A DNA stretch of 64,000 bases from an uncultured Desulfobulbaceae bacterium (GTDB lineage Bacteria > Desulfobacterota > Desulfobulbia > Desulfobulbales > BM004), in the NCBI GenBank assembly GCA_947259115.1, contig CAMYKS010000010.1, forward strand, positions 199,385 through 263,384. The letters run 5' to 3'. The notes beneath the pieces are model-generated. The model was not told where the DNA came from. It did no database searches and was given only the letters and a program-made list of their open reading frames with translations. Shown here one piece after another: positions 1 to 8,830 of this stretch. Numbering within the stretch: the stretch's first letter is position 1; the number at the start of each line of letters is the position of its first letter. The translations under genes were made by a program, and so were the position numbers.

Positions 1-346
1 GGGCATCATTTACTGGTATTGAGTGGCCGGTACAGCAACCGTCATCAAAACTCCCACTAAAATTCATAAAGCCGTTACTGGAAACATAGGCCGTTGTATA
101 GCCAGTGCCGTAAAAATCAAAGGTAAACCCTACCGGAACAGCAATTACATCGTCATCAGAAAGAAAAATTTCGGTGCCGGTCCCCGAGATATCGGTCCAG
201 GTAAGCGGCGGGCCGCCCGGTTCGGTGCTGTCAGTAAAGGTATAGCCAAAGGCGTCCGGCCCTCCGGTCAGCGCGCCTGAATGTGCCGGCAGCAGAAAAA
301 CAGCACAAAAAAGTCCTATGAACATCCCCAACATTTTCTTACCCAT
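1..346 (-). CDS. Secreted beta-sandwich-like protein, N-terminal part (runs off window)
   Basis: The frame starts at the ATG whose complement is 344-346 and stays open to the left edge, so only about 115 residues are seen. A Shine-Dalgarno-like GGGGGAG lies just upstream (352-358 on this strand). The first about 23 residues form a signal peptide: MGKKMLG, a hydrophobic core with FIGLFCAVFLL, then a PAHSGA cleavage region. The exported part is rich in Thr, Gly and aromatic residues and includes VGFTFDFYGTGYTTAYVSSN. That pattern resembles beta-sandwich modules of large secreted or cell-surface proteins. No catalytic motif is seen and the rest of the gene is missing, so the function is unknown. 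The adjacent minus-strand genes are also exported proteins. Confidence 0.7.
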   Translation of the reverse strand, partial: MGKKMLGMFIGLFCAVFLLPAHSGALTGGPDAFGYTFTDSTEPGGPPLTWTDISGTGTEIFLSDDDVIAVPVGFTFDFYGTGYTTAYVSSNGFMNFSGSFDDGCCTGHSIPVNDA

Positions 347-577
347 CTTTACTCCCCCTTTGCTCCTTATTTATCTCTTGAGTAACCCTTATTTCTGAAA
401 TATTGATCAGCAAAAACATGCTTTTTGTATAGTATAATTTTTTTAGATACAAACAATAAGCTAAAATATTATTAAATCACTAATAAATCAACAAAAATTT
501 TTCTTTAGCGCCAGACGATGAATTCATGTCAACTTATTCGTGGGACAACGTTCTTGCAGGCAGCCCTGCGATTACCC

Positions 578-2575
578 TCATCCCTGTCTGCTTTTTTCTT
601 TACCCCCATAAAAAGCAGCGGCTCCGCCTGCGGCCAGCATTCCTGCCAGGCAGAAGAATGCTAAAACCGCTGTCATGACCCCGTAATGCAAGGCCAGCCT
701 GCTGAATGCCACCAGCGGCGCCAGGCCGATCCTGACCACAGAACGCAGCGTTTCATGTTCGGCAATAAAGTCGGCCACCGGTGGTGAATATTGGTAATAG
801 GCCTCAACAAACCAGGTGCCCGGCTTGTTCGTCAACAGGTAGGAGTCCCGGAAATCACGCAGGGTCATGACGTGGGGCGCCATATAGGACCCGTAGGCTG
901 CCGTTGCGATAAAGCAACCACCGCCGCCGCCACCGCCGCCTCCTGTGTCGGGTTCAACAGTTGCAAATTCAGAGAAGGAGGTGACTTCACCGCATACACT
1001 ATTATTTTCCGTATCGCGGGATGTCGTTATATCCTGCCATTCTGCAGATGCATCAACGCGATGCATCAGTCGAATTTCGTTTTCATCTCCCCTGATCCTG
1101 GAATCCTCATAGCCAAAGCATACGGTGATTATTCCATTAGAAATACCGCTAAAGTCTATGTCAAAGACCTCATCAAGAAAGCTGAAACCCGGGGGTGCGT
1201 CTGGTTTGGGTTGTTGTTCCGCGCTCAAAAGCCCGCCTGTGACAATTTCTTCAAATATCACTGTTATATTTTCCGCAGGTGAAGCTCCTGTTTCGGTGCC
1301 TGGGAAAATAAAATCTTCAGATATCCCGCAGCCATTGGTGCCTGGTGCTGTTTTATCTGGATCATCAGGGCATTCATCGTTGCAGTCAGGTGTGGTATCC
1401 CCATCTGAGTCAATATCACTTGTACCACAACCACATATTCCAGGTTCTGTCTTATTTGGATCATCGGGGCATGAATCAGGAGTTAATGTTGTCGTGGTTG
1501 CAGAGGGTGGTGTTGTAGTTGTCGTCGAGGATGGCTGGGTTGTTGTGGTTGATTCTGGTTGGGTTGTTGAGGTGCTTGAGGGTATAGTTGTCGTTGTGGA
1601 GGTTCCCGGTAATGTTGTTGTGGTGGACGCTCCTGGTAACGTAGTTGTTGTGCTTGAGCCAGATAAAGTTGTAGAGGTTGTAGAGGTTGTAGAGGTTGTA
1701 GAGGTTGTGGAAGTTGTGGTTATTGTTGTAGTTGTTGTTGCGGGTGGCTGGGTTGTTGTGGTCGTTGCAGGCGGCTCGCAGGTTTCCGTCTGGAGGTCCA
1801 TGCCAATTACAGTATTCACATGGCTGACAGGTGAAAAATCCGTGATGCAATTTCTGCTCAGGTTAACAGCAGCAGATTTGTGCAGGCCAACCAACGCACT
1901 GACATCGTTTATCAGGTTATCTTCAAGGCGCAGAAGCGTCAAACCGGTCAGGTTGCTTAAAGCACTGATGTCGTCAATTAAATTCATGCCCAGTACCAGT
2001 TCAGTCAGGTTTGTCAAATCTGACAAAACACTGATATTGCTGATCCCCATACCATAAAGATGCAGCACCGACAGGTCCGTCAGGTCCGCCAAAACGCTGA
2101 TATCATCAATGGGATTGCCGTCAAGAGCAAGTTCAGTCAGGTTCGTTAAGCTCGACAGGGAGCTGATATCAATTATCTGGTTTTGTTCAAGGTAATGATG
2201 CGTCAGGCTGGTCAGGCTTCCCAATGCGTTTATATCATTTATATCATTAAAAAAAACATCAAACAGGGTCAAACTTGCAAGGTCGGCGAACTCAACCGGC
2301 AGCGGGCCCACAATATTGTTGAGCCCTAAAGTTATTTCAGTAATATTTTCTCCAGCGTCGCATGTTATGCCTTCCCAGGTACATTCAGTGCCCGGCTCTC
2401 CCAACCAACCGGTTTTGTTTGTCCAGTTGTCACCATCGGTACTGTCATAAAAGGCAACAAGGGCGTCTCTTTCAGCAAGGCTTGCTGCCTGACTTGTGAA
2501 AACAGGTAAGAACAGAAAGACAAGTAACATGTTGGATACAATTAATGACGACCAGCGAGCAAACTTTTTAAACAT
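578..2575 (-). CDS. LRR surface protein with Thr-rich stalk and CFI-box C-terminus
   Basis: This 665-residue modular exported protein has, in order: a signal peptide (about 1-30); an N-terminal cap typical of LRR proteins ([26 protein letters not shown]); about eight internalin-like leucine-rich repeats (about 70-260; repeated SxLTxLTELxLxxNxIxDIS); a Thr/Ser/Pro-rich stalk (about 265-355); two Asp-rich calcium-binding-like repeats resembling thrombospondin type 3 ([19 protein letters not shown]); a beta-rich region; a run of ten glycines; then [10 protein letters not shown] and a C-terminal hydrophobic segment with a basic tail. The [10 protein letters not shown] block defines the CFI-box-CTERM proteins, a presumed surface-anchoring tail. 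The LRRs suggest binding of a protein or glycan, and the stalk suggests projection from the surface. The gene is followed by a small lipoprotein gene in the same orientation upstream (30 bp gap). The ligand is not known. Confidence 0.85.
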   Translation of the reverse strand: MFKKFARWSSLIVSNMLLVFLFLPVFTSQAASLAERDALVAFYDSTDGDNWTNKTGWLGEPGTECTWEGITCDAGENITEITLGLNNIVGPLPVEFADLASLTLFDVFFNDINDINALGSLTSLTHHYLEQNQIIDISSLSSLTNLTELALDGNPIDDISVLADLTDLSVLHLYGMGISNISVLSDLTNLTELVLGMNLIDDISALSNLTGLTLLRLEDNLINDVSALVGLHKSAAVNLSRNCITDFSPVSHVNTVIGMDLQTETCEPPATTTTTQPPATTTTTITTTSTTSTTSTTSTTSTTLSGSSTTTTLPGASTTTTLPGTSTTTTIPSSTSTTQPESTTTTQPSSTTTTTPPSATTTTLTPDSCPDDPNKTEPGICGCGTSDIDSDGDTTPDCNDECPDDPDKTAPGTNGCGISEDFIFPGTETGASPAENITVIFEEIVTGGLLSAEQQPKPDAPPGFSFLDEVFDIDFSGISNGIITVCFGYEDSRIRGDENEIRLMHRVDASAEWQDITTSRDTENNSVCGEVTSFSEFATVEPDTGGGGGGGGGCFIATAAYGSYMAPHVMTLRDFRDSYLLTNKPGTWFVEAYYQYSPPVADFIAEHETLRSVVRIGLAPLVAFSRLALHYGVMTAVLAFFCLAGMLAAGGAAAFYGGKEKSRQG

Positions 2576-2605
2576 TTTTCTCCACCATTGTAGAATATAT
2601 TTTAA

Positions 2606-3109
2606 TTATTTCTCTTGATGCACCTGCCAACCCGTAGCATCTTTTTTCAGTTTAATTTCCTCATGATGAAAATATGTATTTTTATCATTAAAATGACTGC
2701 AGCTTTTATCATCCAAGCACAGCATTGAAAAATAGGGCTCAACAGGCCTGACGTGTAAAGAATAAATCACTGCTGCCTCTTGATTTGCATTATCAATGAT
2801 TATTTCATCTATTTTAAGTAAAACTGTTTCCAGAATTTTGGCCAATAAAGTCACGTTTCCATCAGCTAAATTAGTTCGCTGTATAATTATTCCAACCTGT
2901 TCATCAACCGGCACTTCAGAAAAAAATTGTTCTATTGCTTCAGAAGTATGCGGCGATTCTGCCCCGGATACCATAACGGTCCAGGGCCGAGGATACCCGT
3001 TAAATTTGCTGATGATTTCTGCCGCTTCATCTTCACCGAGCTTCAATCCGCAAGCCACAACAAAAAAAGAGGCAGCCAACACAATAAATAACCAGCTTAT
3101 TTTATTCAT
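2606..3109 (-). CDS. Small predicted lipoprotein, function unknown
   Basis: The 167-residue protein has a lipoprotein signal: MNKIS, a hydrophobic stretch, then the lipobox VVAC with Cys about 20. The mature part is mixed alpha/beta with no motif I recognise; it has two Cys in the segment CLDDKSCSHF and a C-terminal KLKKDATGWQV that reads like a surface-exposed beta-strand. It ends 30 bp upstream of the LRR-protein start on the same strand, so the two are probably co-transcribed. Being an inner- or outer-membrane lipoprotein is an inference from the lipobox; no function is proposed. Confidence 0.75.
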   Translation of the reverse strand: MNKISWLFIVLAASFFVVACGLKLGEDEAAEIISKFNGYPRPWTVMVSGAESPHTSEAIEQFFSEVPVDEQVGIIIQRTNLADGNVTLLAKILETVLLKIDEIIIDNANQEAAVIYSLHVRPVEPYFSMLCLDDKSCSHFNDKNTYFHHEEIKLKKDATGWQVHQEK

Positions 3110-3674
3110 ATTATTTTTTTATGAGGATTTTAGAACCAGAACATTTCATGTTGCCGACAGTCCAACGCACCCGTCAGGCTTTTCAAATCCCTGTAAAAAT
3201 TTTTTGTGTACTCTTAACCGGGCCCCTTTTTTTATTGTAGCAGCAAATCGATAATTTTTTTTGATCCTGGTTCCCATTTTTGTGTCGATTGTATAGGTTT
3301 CTTCCAGCCCCTGCAATAATAAAGGATATGAAATTCTGTGCAATCTCTTTCTATAACTGGTGCGTTAGGCAGGATGGCCTGCTTGTTTTGCTGCGCGTAA
3401 GCAGATATTTCTATATATTAAACATGTTTCAGCGGAGTTAGAAACCATGTAATTTTCTGGCGCGCCTGTTTGGCTTCAATTTGTTAAATTAATCTGAAAA
3501 AATGAATTATTTTTTTCATTTAAAGAGTCATTGTTTACACAAAACCCAACATTTGCTGCAAAATGCAAATGACGTTACATGCCCGGTGAAGACTTTCTAT
3601 GTTGAAAAAACGCAATCCTCACACTTGCAGATTTTTTTTTACAACATCCTTATTGGGGAATTAATTGAAAACAG
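3110..3674. other. AT-rich intergenic region, no convincing gene
   Basis: 565 bp between the small lipoprotein and the glycosyltransferase. A 65-codon minus-strand frame (3146-3343) has a Lys/Arg-rich product but no clear ribosome binding site and no recognised family, so I do not call it. Long T tracts occur (around 3225-3235, 3257-3264, 3631-3638), some after GC-rich stretches. I see no RNA gene here. Confidence 0.5.
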
Positions 3675-4874
3675 TTAATTCAACAATTCTTCAAACCGGT
3701 CCGCAATATCACACACTTGTTTCACCGGGTCATATTTGCTGTATTTTTCTGCAAATTTCCTTGCATGTTCAACGTATTGCGGCTGGGAGAGGACCCTTTC
3801 AATATTCATTTTATATTCATTTGTTTTTTGGCTGGTATACATGGCAATACCTAATTTTTGTTTGGCCAGGTTATGGGCAATCAGAACCTGCTCCAATTGG
3901 CCATGCTCTGGCACTAAAAACAAGGGTTTGCCATATAGTAGGGTAATTGCAATAGTACCATGCCCAGCATGGCAGATGACAAGATCACACTCTTTACAAA
4001 CCTGATGCATATCTAAGGGGTTTTCGGAAAAAACAATATTAGAAGCCTGAAAATCATTTTTGCCCTCTTGAGACAATCCGGGTGTAAATATGATGCACGT
4101 AGCATCAACTTGCTTTAAAACAGTCAATATCTCCTTGAAATGAGGATCATGGGGCTTTAGGTAACAGAAAATCTTACGGGCTCGGGATTGTTCCGGCCAC
4201 TTGGGGACTTCCCCTCCGGGCAAACTGATAACCGGACCCCAATATTTTGCTTCCTTCCTTTCCTGATAATGATCCAACTCCTGAAATGTAGCCAGAATGT
4301 TCTCATCAACTTCAAAGAGGTCAGATAAATTTACTAACAGAGGAGACCCAATTTCGCCAAGTACAGCATTAATTATCTCAACCGCTTTCCTTTCACTATG
4401 TTCGATTAAACCTTCCGGGGCCCTGTTCCATGGCATAATGCTCGGCATATTTTTTTGTATTGGAGGGGAAAAGAAACCTGTACCGTAAAGCATCGTTTTA
4501 ATACTTGTGCCCCTTGCGGCAATGAGGGCAGTGGGGGCATGATCGGCAATCAGGATGTCGGGCTTGATGAAACCTAAGAGGTTTCTCCAGGCTTTTGTCA
4601 TACTGGCCAATCCCCCTTCAATCAAATACCCCTGGTTGAACAGGGCTTCTGCATAATTATAGGTATTTTCCAACTTTTTTACTTTTACCTGCCAGACTGG
4701 TGCCTGCAGAACCTTAATGCCGTATTGACCTAATATTCTCCCTGCATCAATAACATGTTTCATGATGCATATAACTTCATGTCCCCTTGCCTGTAGTTCC
4801 TTGGCCAGAGGAAGGTCATATTGTATATGTCCTAAACCCGAGCCAAATTCCCAGGCAAAAACGATACGCCCCAT
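3675..4874 (-). CDS. GT-B fold glycosyltransferase (UGT/GT1-like)
   Basis: The 399-residue protein matches the UDP-glycosyltransferase/MGT (GT1) architecture. The N-terminal Rossmann half begins GRIVFAWEFGSGLGHIQYDL, with the Gly-rich loop that faces the acceptor. The C-terminal half has the donor-binding signature (CDLVICHAGHGTIAITLLYG then PLFLVPEHGQLEQ; His-Ala-Gly-His-Gly contacts the nucleotide-sugar phosphates). The expected role is transfer of a sugar from a nucleotide donor to a small molecule, lipid or glycan. There is no signal peptide or membrane segment, so it is probably cytoplasmic. The sulfotransferase gene lies 48 bp upstream on the same strand, which suggests the two modify one product. 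The acceptor cannot be read from sequence. A/T content is higher than in the core genes to the right, as across this whole accessory stretch. Confidence 0.85.
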   Translation of the reverse strand: MGRIVFAWEFGSGLGHIQYDLPLAKELQARGHEVICIMKHVIDAGRILGQYGIKVLQAPVWQVKVKKLENTYNYAEALFNQGYLIEGGLASMTKAWRNLLGFIKPDILIADHAPTALIAARGTSIKTMLYGTGFFSPPIQKNMPSIMPWNRAPEGLIEHSERKAVEIINAVLGEIGSPLLVNLSDLFEVDENILATFQELDHYQERKEAKYWGPVISLPGGEVPKWPEQSRARKIFCYLKPHDPHFKEILTVLKQVDATCIIFTPGLSQEGKNDFQASNIVFSENPLDMHQVCKECDLVICHAGHGTIAITLLYGKPLFLVPEHGQLEQVLIAHNLAKQKLGIAMYTSQKTNEYKMNIERVLSQPQYVEHARKFAEKYSKYDPVKQVCDIADRFEELLN

Positions 4875-4922
4875 GATTTAATTTTCCTTTTTAGATAATT
4901 TATTTTAAAATCAGCAAATACC

Positions 4923-5552
4923 TTAAATTTCTATTTTATTATTAGTCTTATTTTCATGGGGAAAAACTTTAGAGGGCATGGGCATCTTTAAAAAGTGGCA
5001 AATTTTTTCCCATCCATCACCGGCTGTGATATCAATAACAAGTAAACGTTTTGCCGGTACAGTAGCTATGACATGATCATTATGCTCCACATATTTCTTC
5101 TTGTATAAAAATTCACTGGCAACAATTGAACCGTAAACATAATTACGCAACAGTATGCGGAATATGTCATACTCTTCACGGTCCATTCCAGGTTGTTGTT
5201 TGAATCCTAAAACCCTTGATGTATAATACCTAAAACTATTTCCGCTTATCGGACTCCGTATATTTGAATGATAGGACATGCTTTTCCACCATGCATTAAT
5301 ATCTCGGATGGTCAGGATAGCTTTGCACTCCGGATATGCCTCAAGCAACTCTCTATAAAAGTATGCACTCGGAATATCCGTCACAGCATCAATATCATCA
5401 TATCTGCGAAAATCAGGGCTGGTGTTTGTTCCCGTCAAAATATCATTAAGACGATTTGTATCATAGTGAATGCATTTCAGCCCAAGGATTTGTAGAGCTC
5501 GGTATAAAGTTCTAGTTCCGGTTCTACTTAAACCAACACCAAGAACTTTCAT
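4923..5552 (-). CDS. Sulfotransferase family protein (P-loop)
   Basis: The 209-residue protein opens with the 5'-phosphosulfate-binding P-loop of the Sulfotransfer_4-type family, VGLSRTGTRTLYRALQILG. It continues with DIDAVTDIPSAYFYRELLEA, the Ile-rich strand AILTIRDINAWWKS (the 3'-phosphate-binding Arg/Ser region) and a C-terminal LLVIDITAGDGWEKICHFL, all in the usual order. It would use PAPS to sulfate a hydroxyl on a sugar or lipid. The glycosyltransferase gene follows 48 bp downstream, and sulfation of the same glycan is a reasonable inference. Length is typical for the short members of the family. The start ATG has GGAGAT about 7 bp upstream on its strand. Confidence 0.8.
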   Translation of the reverse strand: MKVLGVGLSRTGTRTLYRALQILGLKCIHYDTNRLNDILTGTNTSPDFRRYDDIDAVTDIPSAYFYRELLEAYPECKAILTIRDINAWWKSMSYHSNIRSPISGNSFRYYTSRVLGFKQQPGMDREEYDIFRILLRNYVYGSIVASEFLYKKKYVEHNDHVIATVPAKRLLVIDITAGDGWEKICHFLKMPMPSKVFPHENKTNNKIEI

Positions 5553-5743
5553 TTGCTGATCTCCTCACCCGGAAAAAGGTCATTTGAAAAAAATGAGTAA
5601 AAATAAATCGTTTGTGGAGCCAAGGGATGTTGTTAAATTGCTGAATATAACGCTTCAATATATTTTTACAATTACCCGGAAAACAATTTAACAGCGTCCC
5701 CATTTTTCCATGAAAAGGCTTACAGCAGTCTCACACAATAAAA

Positions 5744-5859
5744 AAGAGCTTAAACCTAACAGGCTAAAATCCTTATCTTTACTGGCGCACCTGGCAGGAT
5801 TATCCTCTTACAAAACATCGGATGATTGACACGAACCTGCGACCTACGGATTCGCAGTC
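5744..5859 (-). pseudogene. Degenerate copy of tRNA-Arg 3' half and its terminator
   Basis: Positions 5763-5795 match the 3' flank and acceptor end of the intact tRNA-Arg at 8708-8784 almost base for base (the block ending ACTGGCGCACCTGGC, versus ACTGGCGCGCCTGGC at 8706-8720). After an insertion of about 28 bp, 5836-5859 carries the anticodon-arm block CGACCTACGGATTCG. The part at 5744-5762 is a decayed version of the hairpin that follows the intact tRNA. The 5' half of the tRNA is missing, so it cannot fold as a tRNA. It reads as one side of an integration site whose other side is the intact gene. Confidence 0.6.
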
Positions 5860-6102
5860 TATATGTCCAACTTTCTCTCTTTTTCTTAATAGTTCTTAAT
5901 TAGCTGTTATTTCTTGATTAGTTTGGTGAAATATAAGTCTGACTTATCTATTATAATCTGTATTTTTTAATAAAATTCTTGTCCTGTTTACACAGGAATT
6001 ACACAGATATTTTTCATGGTATAGTAAGGCTATATCATTTCCATGCTTGATAGAATTCCCGTCCATTCTTTTTTATTAGAGAGCGTGAGACAATAATCCT
6101 AA

Positions 6103-6381
6103 TTTTATATCAATCTTAACTTAATTGCCACCCTCCACAACCACTCATACGGTATCGCCAATGAAATTGGGAATACCAACATCATCAGCTTTATCAATGA
6201 GTCTGATGTCATCAGCAGATAAGCGAGCATGCGAGAATTCAAAACCCTGGTGCAGCTTGGGTTGTGGGAAGAGAAGACCGCCTTTGAACGTGCTCCGCCA
6301 ATTACCAATCCTGAAAGAATATCTGAACCGTTTGATGACGGCTGGTCGGAGTACGAAGAACCGTCTGTCACGGTGCATTGA
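6103..6381 (+). pseudogene. Possible broken small gene, unidentified
   Basis: One reading frame is open from 6103 to a TAA at 6220-6222 and then, in the same frame, from an ATG at 6229 to the TGA at 6379-6381. The two translated pieces have protein-like composition: the first ends GIANEIGNTNIISFINESD, and the second starts MREFKTLVQLGLWEEKTAF and contains EPFDDGWSEYEEP. This could be a gene interrupted by a stop, or two small overlapping remnants. I recognise no family. It lies inside the proposed decayed integrative element, where broken cargo would be expected. Confidence 0.25.
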
Positions 6382-6538
6382 ACCTGTTTATTAAGATTGT
6401 AATTTCAGGCCGATGGATTAGCACGCAGTTTTACAGTGATTTTTAGGCGTTCAGTGCCGGGCATCTTGTTGAAAGGCCGGTTTTTTGTTGACAGGCTATC
6501 CTATTATTCATTAATGGTTCAATAACTGCGAAGAGCGG

Positions 6539-6562
6539 GGGGCGGTTTCGAAGAACCGCCCC
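6539..6562. terminator. GC-rich hairpin, terminator-like
   Basis: A perfect 9-bp stem (GGGGCGGTT / AACCGCCCC) with a 6-nt loop is followed on the plus strand by GAATTTT. The T tract is short, so termination strength is uncertain. It sits downstream of the broken gene at 6103-6381. Confidence 0.4.
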
Positions 6563-6627
6563 GAATTTTGGTGCGAACAAAAAAGCAAATACTTATCGCC
6601 AAGTTACAAGGGCAAAGGGATTCAGGC

Positions 6628-6675
6628 CAACTCCTTGTGGAGTTGTAACAGTAAGGACCCCGGCTTTAGCCGGGG
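6628..6675 (+). repeat. Two adjacent hairpins resembling an IS200/IS605 right end
   Basis: A 7-bp stem with a TTGT loop (CAACTCC / GGAGTTG, 6628-6645) is followed after 12 bp by an 8-bp stem with a TT loop (CCCCGGCT / AGCCGGGG, 6658-6675). Paired subterminal hairpins of this kind are found at the 3' ends of IS200/IS605-type elements next to tnpB. No tnpA or tnpB is present, so this would be a solo end or scar. The assignment rests on hairpin shape and my memory of such ends. Confidence 0.35.
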
Positions 6676-6726
6676 GAATCTATTGACAAATATTATTAGG
6701 TAAAAGAGAGGCTATAGAAGAAAAAG

Positions 6727-7572
6727 ATGAAATCGGAAAAACTGATACAAATAATTCAGGAAATTTCAAATAACCTTTCTTTCACAATCTTAGAAATAGG
6801 CGCATTGCCAATTCAGGGACAAGCAGAACCCTTTCACCAGTTATTGGATTTTTTCCCTGAATCAAAAATAATAGCCTTCGAGGTTGATGAAAATCTTTGT
6901 GAAGAGATGAACAAAAAAGCAAAACCGGGCCTAAAGTATTACCCTGTCGCTCTTGGCCGCACTGAAGAGTCATGTGCTTTTTACGAAACAAATCATCCAA
7001 TGTGCTGCTCATTGTATAAACCTAACGAAAAATTACTAAGCATGTACAACAATTTGGAAGTTGCAATGCTAAAGTCAAAAAGCACTATAAACACTGTGGG
7101 CTTGGATTTTTTCGTTCAGGAAAACAATATAGAATCAGTTGATTTCATTAAAATTGATATCCAAGGCGCTGAGTTAGATGTTTTTCAAGGAGGGATTGGC
7201 ACGTTAAAAGATGTGGTCGCGATGGTCAGTGAAGTGGAGTTTATCCCTCTTTATATTGATCAACCGTTGTTTGGTGATATATGCCACTTTCTGGCGGAGC
7301 ATGGAATGTTGTTTCACAAGTTTCTTGGCATGGCCGGGCGTTCTCTAAAGCCATATGTTGTTAACAATAATAATTGTTTCCCAACGCAACATATGTGGTC
7401 CGATGCAGTATTTCTGAAAAATCTTTTTGATATAAAAAAGTTAGATTCAGACAAGTTACTGAAGATGGGTATTCTTACATCATTGTATGGCAGTCCAGAT
7501 GTGACAGCCTATTGTTTCAAATTATATGACGAGAATCAAGGAACTGATATTTATAGAGCGGTATTCAATTAG
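6727..7572 (+). CDS. FkbM-family SAM-dependent methyltransferase
   Basis: The 281-residue protein has the FkbM hallmarks: an N-terminal SAM-binding strand (FTILEIGALPIQG), an acidic residue after the second strand (IIAFEVDENLCEE) and the family signature DFIKIDIQGAELDVFQGG about 140 residues in. FkbM-type enzymes O-methylate sugars or polyketides, and here a surface-glycan sugar is the likely target. It lies 88 bp upstream of a second methyltransferase on the same strand and inside the tRNA-Arg-bounded segment. A GAGAGG-like site lies about 12 bp upstream of the ATG. Length is normal. The substrate is not determined. Confidence 0.8.
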   Translation: MKSEKLIQIIQEISNNLSFTILEIGALPIQGQAEPFHQLLDFFPESKIIAFEVDENLCEEMNKKAKPGLKYYPVALGRTEESCAFYETNHPMCCSLYKPNEKLLSMYNNLEVAMLKSKSTINTVGLDFFVQENNIESVDFIKIDIQGAELDVFQGGIGTLKDVVAMVSEVEFIPLYIDQPLFGDICHFLAEHGMLFHKFLGMAGRSLKPYVVNNNNCFPTQHMWSDAVFLKNLFDIKKLDSDKLLKMGILTSLYGSPDVTAYCFKLYDENQGTDIYRAVFN

Positions 7573-7660
7573 CTGGAATAAGCTTACCAGCTTGGGTCAA
7601 GTTGATAAAAATCTAAATAACTATAATACAGGCCATAACAGGCCTTGAGGTATTTCATAG

Positions 7661-8398
7661 ATGTTCACTCAAGTAGAGCTAGAGCAAAAAATAAAAAGCT
7701 TTCCTTACTGGTATCATAAAATTGATTTGCCGTTTGGTATTACAACCCCTGGTTGGGCTCCATTAAATAAAGATATGTATAGGATACCTTCAGATTTAAG
7801 TGGCAAACGGGTACTTGATATTGGTTCCTGGGATGGGTTTTGGAGTTTTGAGGCGCTTAAAAGAGGTGCAAGGGAAGTTGTTGCCATTGATGATTTTTCT
7901 GATTATTTGGGGAAATTGGAAAATAAGGATAGATCAGCTTGGGATACCTTTGATTTATGCCGTTCCGCGTTAGGATATTCACCAGATAAATGTAAAAGAC
8001 ATGAATTGACCGTCTATGATCTCAAGGAGGAAGAATTAGGTATATTTGATATAGTTTTTTTCTTTGGTACTCTTTACCATCTCAGATATCCATTACTTGC
8101 ACTGGATAAAATTTCTGCAATTTGTAAAGAATCAATATTTGTTGAATCAGCCATATTGGATGATTTTAGTCCTTATCGGGGAGGATTTAATAAAGGGTAT
8201 CCTGGGTCACAAATGGTAATGGAACTTTATCCAGACAAACAATATGGCAATAATGAAACAAACTGGTGGGCCCCAACAGTACTATGCTTAATGGGATTAT
8301 TACACACAGCTGGTTTTAAGAATGTTAAAGGATGGAAACTAATGGATAACCCTACATCATTAGCGTACTGTAGGGGTTTTGCTTGTGGAACAAAATAA
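7661..8398 (+). CDS. Class I methyltransferase, CmoB/DUF1698-like
   Basis: The 245-residue protein starts with a leader helix and the phrase FPYWYHKIDLPFGITTPGW, followed by the SAM motif KRVLDIGSWDGFWSFEALKR, the acidic motif VVAIDD, and DIVFFFGTLYHLRYPLLALD. This order (short N-terminal domain, then motif I with DxGxxxGF) is that of the DUF1698/CmoB-like group. CmoB itself acts on tRNA U34 carboxymethylation, but many relatives in glycan clusters methylate sugars. Given the neighbouring FkbM gene and glycan genes, a glycan target is more likely (inference). The last 15 codons border a broken recombinase, so the 3' end of this gene marks an old junction. Confidence 0.75.
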   Translation: MFTQVELEQKIKSFPYWYHKIDLPFGITTPGWAPLNKDMYRIPSDLSGKRVLDIGSWDGFWSFEALKRGAREVVAIDDFSDYLGKLENKDRSAWDTFDLCRSALGYSPDKCKRHELTVYDLKEEELGIFDIVFFFGTLYHLRYPLLALDKISAICKESIFVESAILDDFSPYRGGFNKGYPGSQMVMELYPDKQYGNNETNWWAPTVLCLMGLLHTAGFKNVKGWKLMDNPTSLAYCRGFACGTK

Positions 8399-8403
8399 AT
8401 AAG

Positions 8404-8688
8404 AAAGCCCGAACTGATGCAGGAGCGGCTCATGCTACTGTGAATCGGGAGCTAGCGGCTTTCTCACATCTATTTACAAAGGCAGTTGACTGGAAATGGC
8501 TGGAATACAGACTAGTTTTCATAAAAAAGTTCAAAGAAAAACCAACCAGAATTATTTACCTGACTGTTGAGCAGGCCAGAAGGCTAATTGGAGCTGCGAA
8601 GCATGATCAGAACTCCAACATATATTTAATTCTGTCCCAATTACACACTAATTACACATACAACAAAAAAGGACCTAACCCATGTTGA
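8404..8688 (+). pseudogene. Tyrosine recombinase (phage-type integrase) remnant
   Basis: The frame encodes a piece of the core-binding (SAM-like) domain of tyrosine recombinases: ATVNRELAAFSHLFTKAVDW, then VFIKKFKEKPTRIIYLT and EQARRLIGAAKHDQNSNIYL, where the catalytic domain would begin. There is no N-terminal part, and the catalytic Arg-His-Arg-His-Tyr region is gone; the frame ends in unrelated sequence 20 bp before tRNA-Arg. Integrase genes of tRNA-targeted islands usually abut the tRNA like this. The protein cannot be active. Confidence 0.7.
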
Positions 8689-8697
8689 GTTAAGTCC
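8665..8697 (-). terminator. Intrinsic terminator of tRNA-Arg
   Basis: On the minus strand the hairpin GGACTTAACTC / GGGTTAGGTCC (with G-U pairs, 5-nt loop, 8671-8697) is followed by six T residues (complement of A at 8665-8670). It lies 11 bp after the tRNA 3' end, the right position and form for a Rho-independent terminator. Confidence 0.75.
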
Positions 8698-8707
8698 TTG
8701 TAATTAC

Positions 8708-8784
8708 TGGCGCGCCTGGCGTGATTCGAACACGCGACCTACGGATTCGTAGTCCGGCACTCTATCCAGCTGAGCTACAGGCGC
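8708..8784 (-). tRNA. tRNA-Arg, anticodon ACG
   Basis: The 77-nt minus-strand sequence folds into a full cloverleaf. Acceptor GCGCCTG pairs with CAGGCGC, the D-arm is AGCTCAGCTGGATAGAG, the anticodon stem GGACT... encloses loop CTACGAA with anticodon ACG, and the T-arm contains GTTCGAATC. The 3' CCA is encoded (complement of TGG at 8708-8710). The A of ACG would be edited to inosine to read CGU/CGC/CGA. A degenerate copy of its 3' half lies at 5744-5859. Confidence 0.95.
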
Positions 8785-8801
8785 ATTTTTTATAGCGTGC
8801 T

Positions 8802-8830
8802 CTTATACCCTAAAACTTTCCAACCTACAA
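8802..8830 (-). promoter_or_regulatory. Predicted sigma-70 promoter of tRNA-Arg
   Basis: On the minus strand a TTGTAG -35 (complement of 8825-8830) and a TATAAG -10 (complement of 8802-8807) are separated by exactly 17 bp and lie about 18 bp upstream of the tRNA 5' end. A 12-bp palindrome AAGAACGTTCTT overlaps the region just upstream of the -35. The rest of the 8785-9136 gap shows no gene. Confidence 0.6.

Noticed and set aside
3146-3343. 65-codon minus-strand frame upstream of the small lipoprotein
   Set aside because: No clear ribosome site, no recognised family, and the composition is unremarkable; left as intergenic.
5770-5860. A second functional tRNA-Arg
   Set aside because: The 5' half is missing and an insertion breaks the T-arm; it cannot fold as a tRNA.
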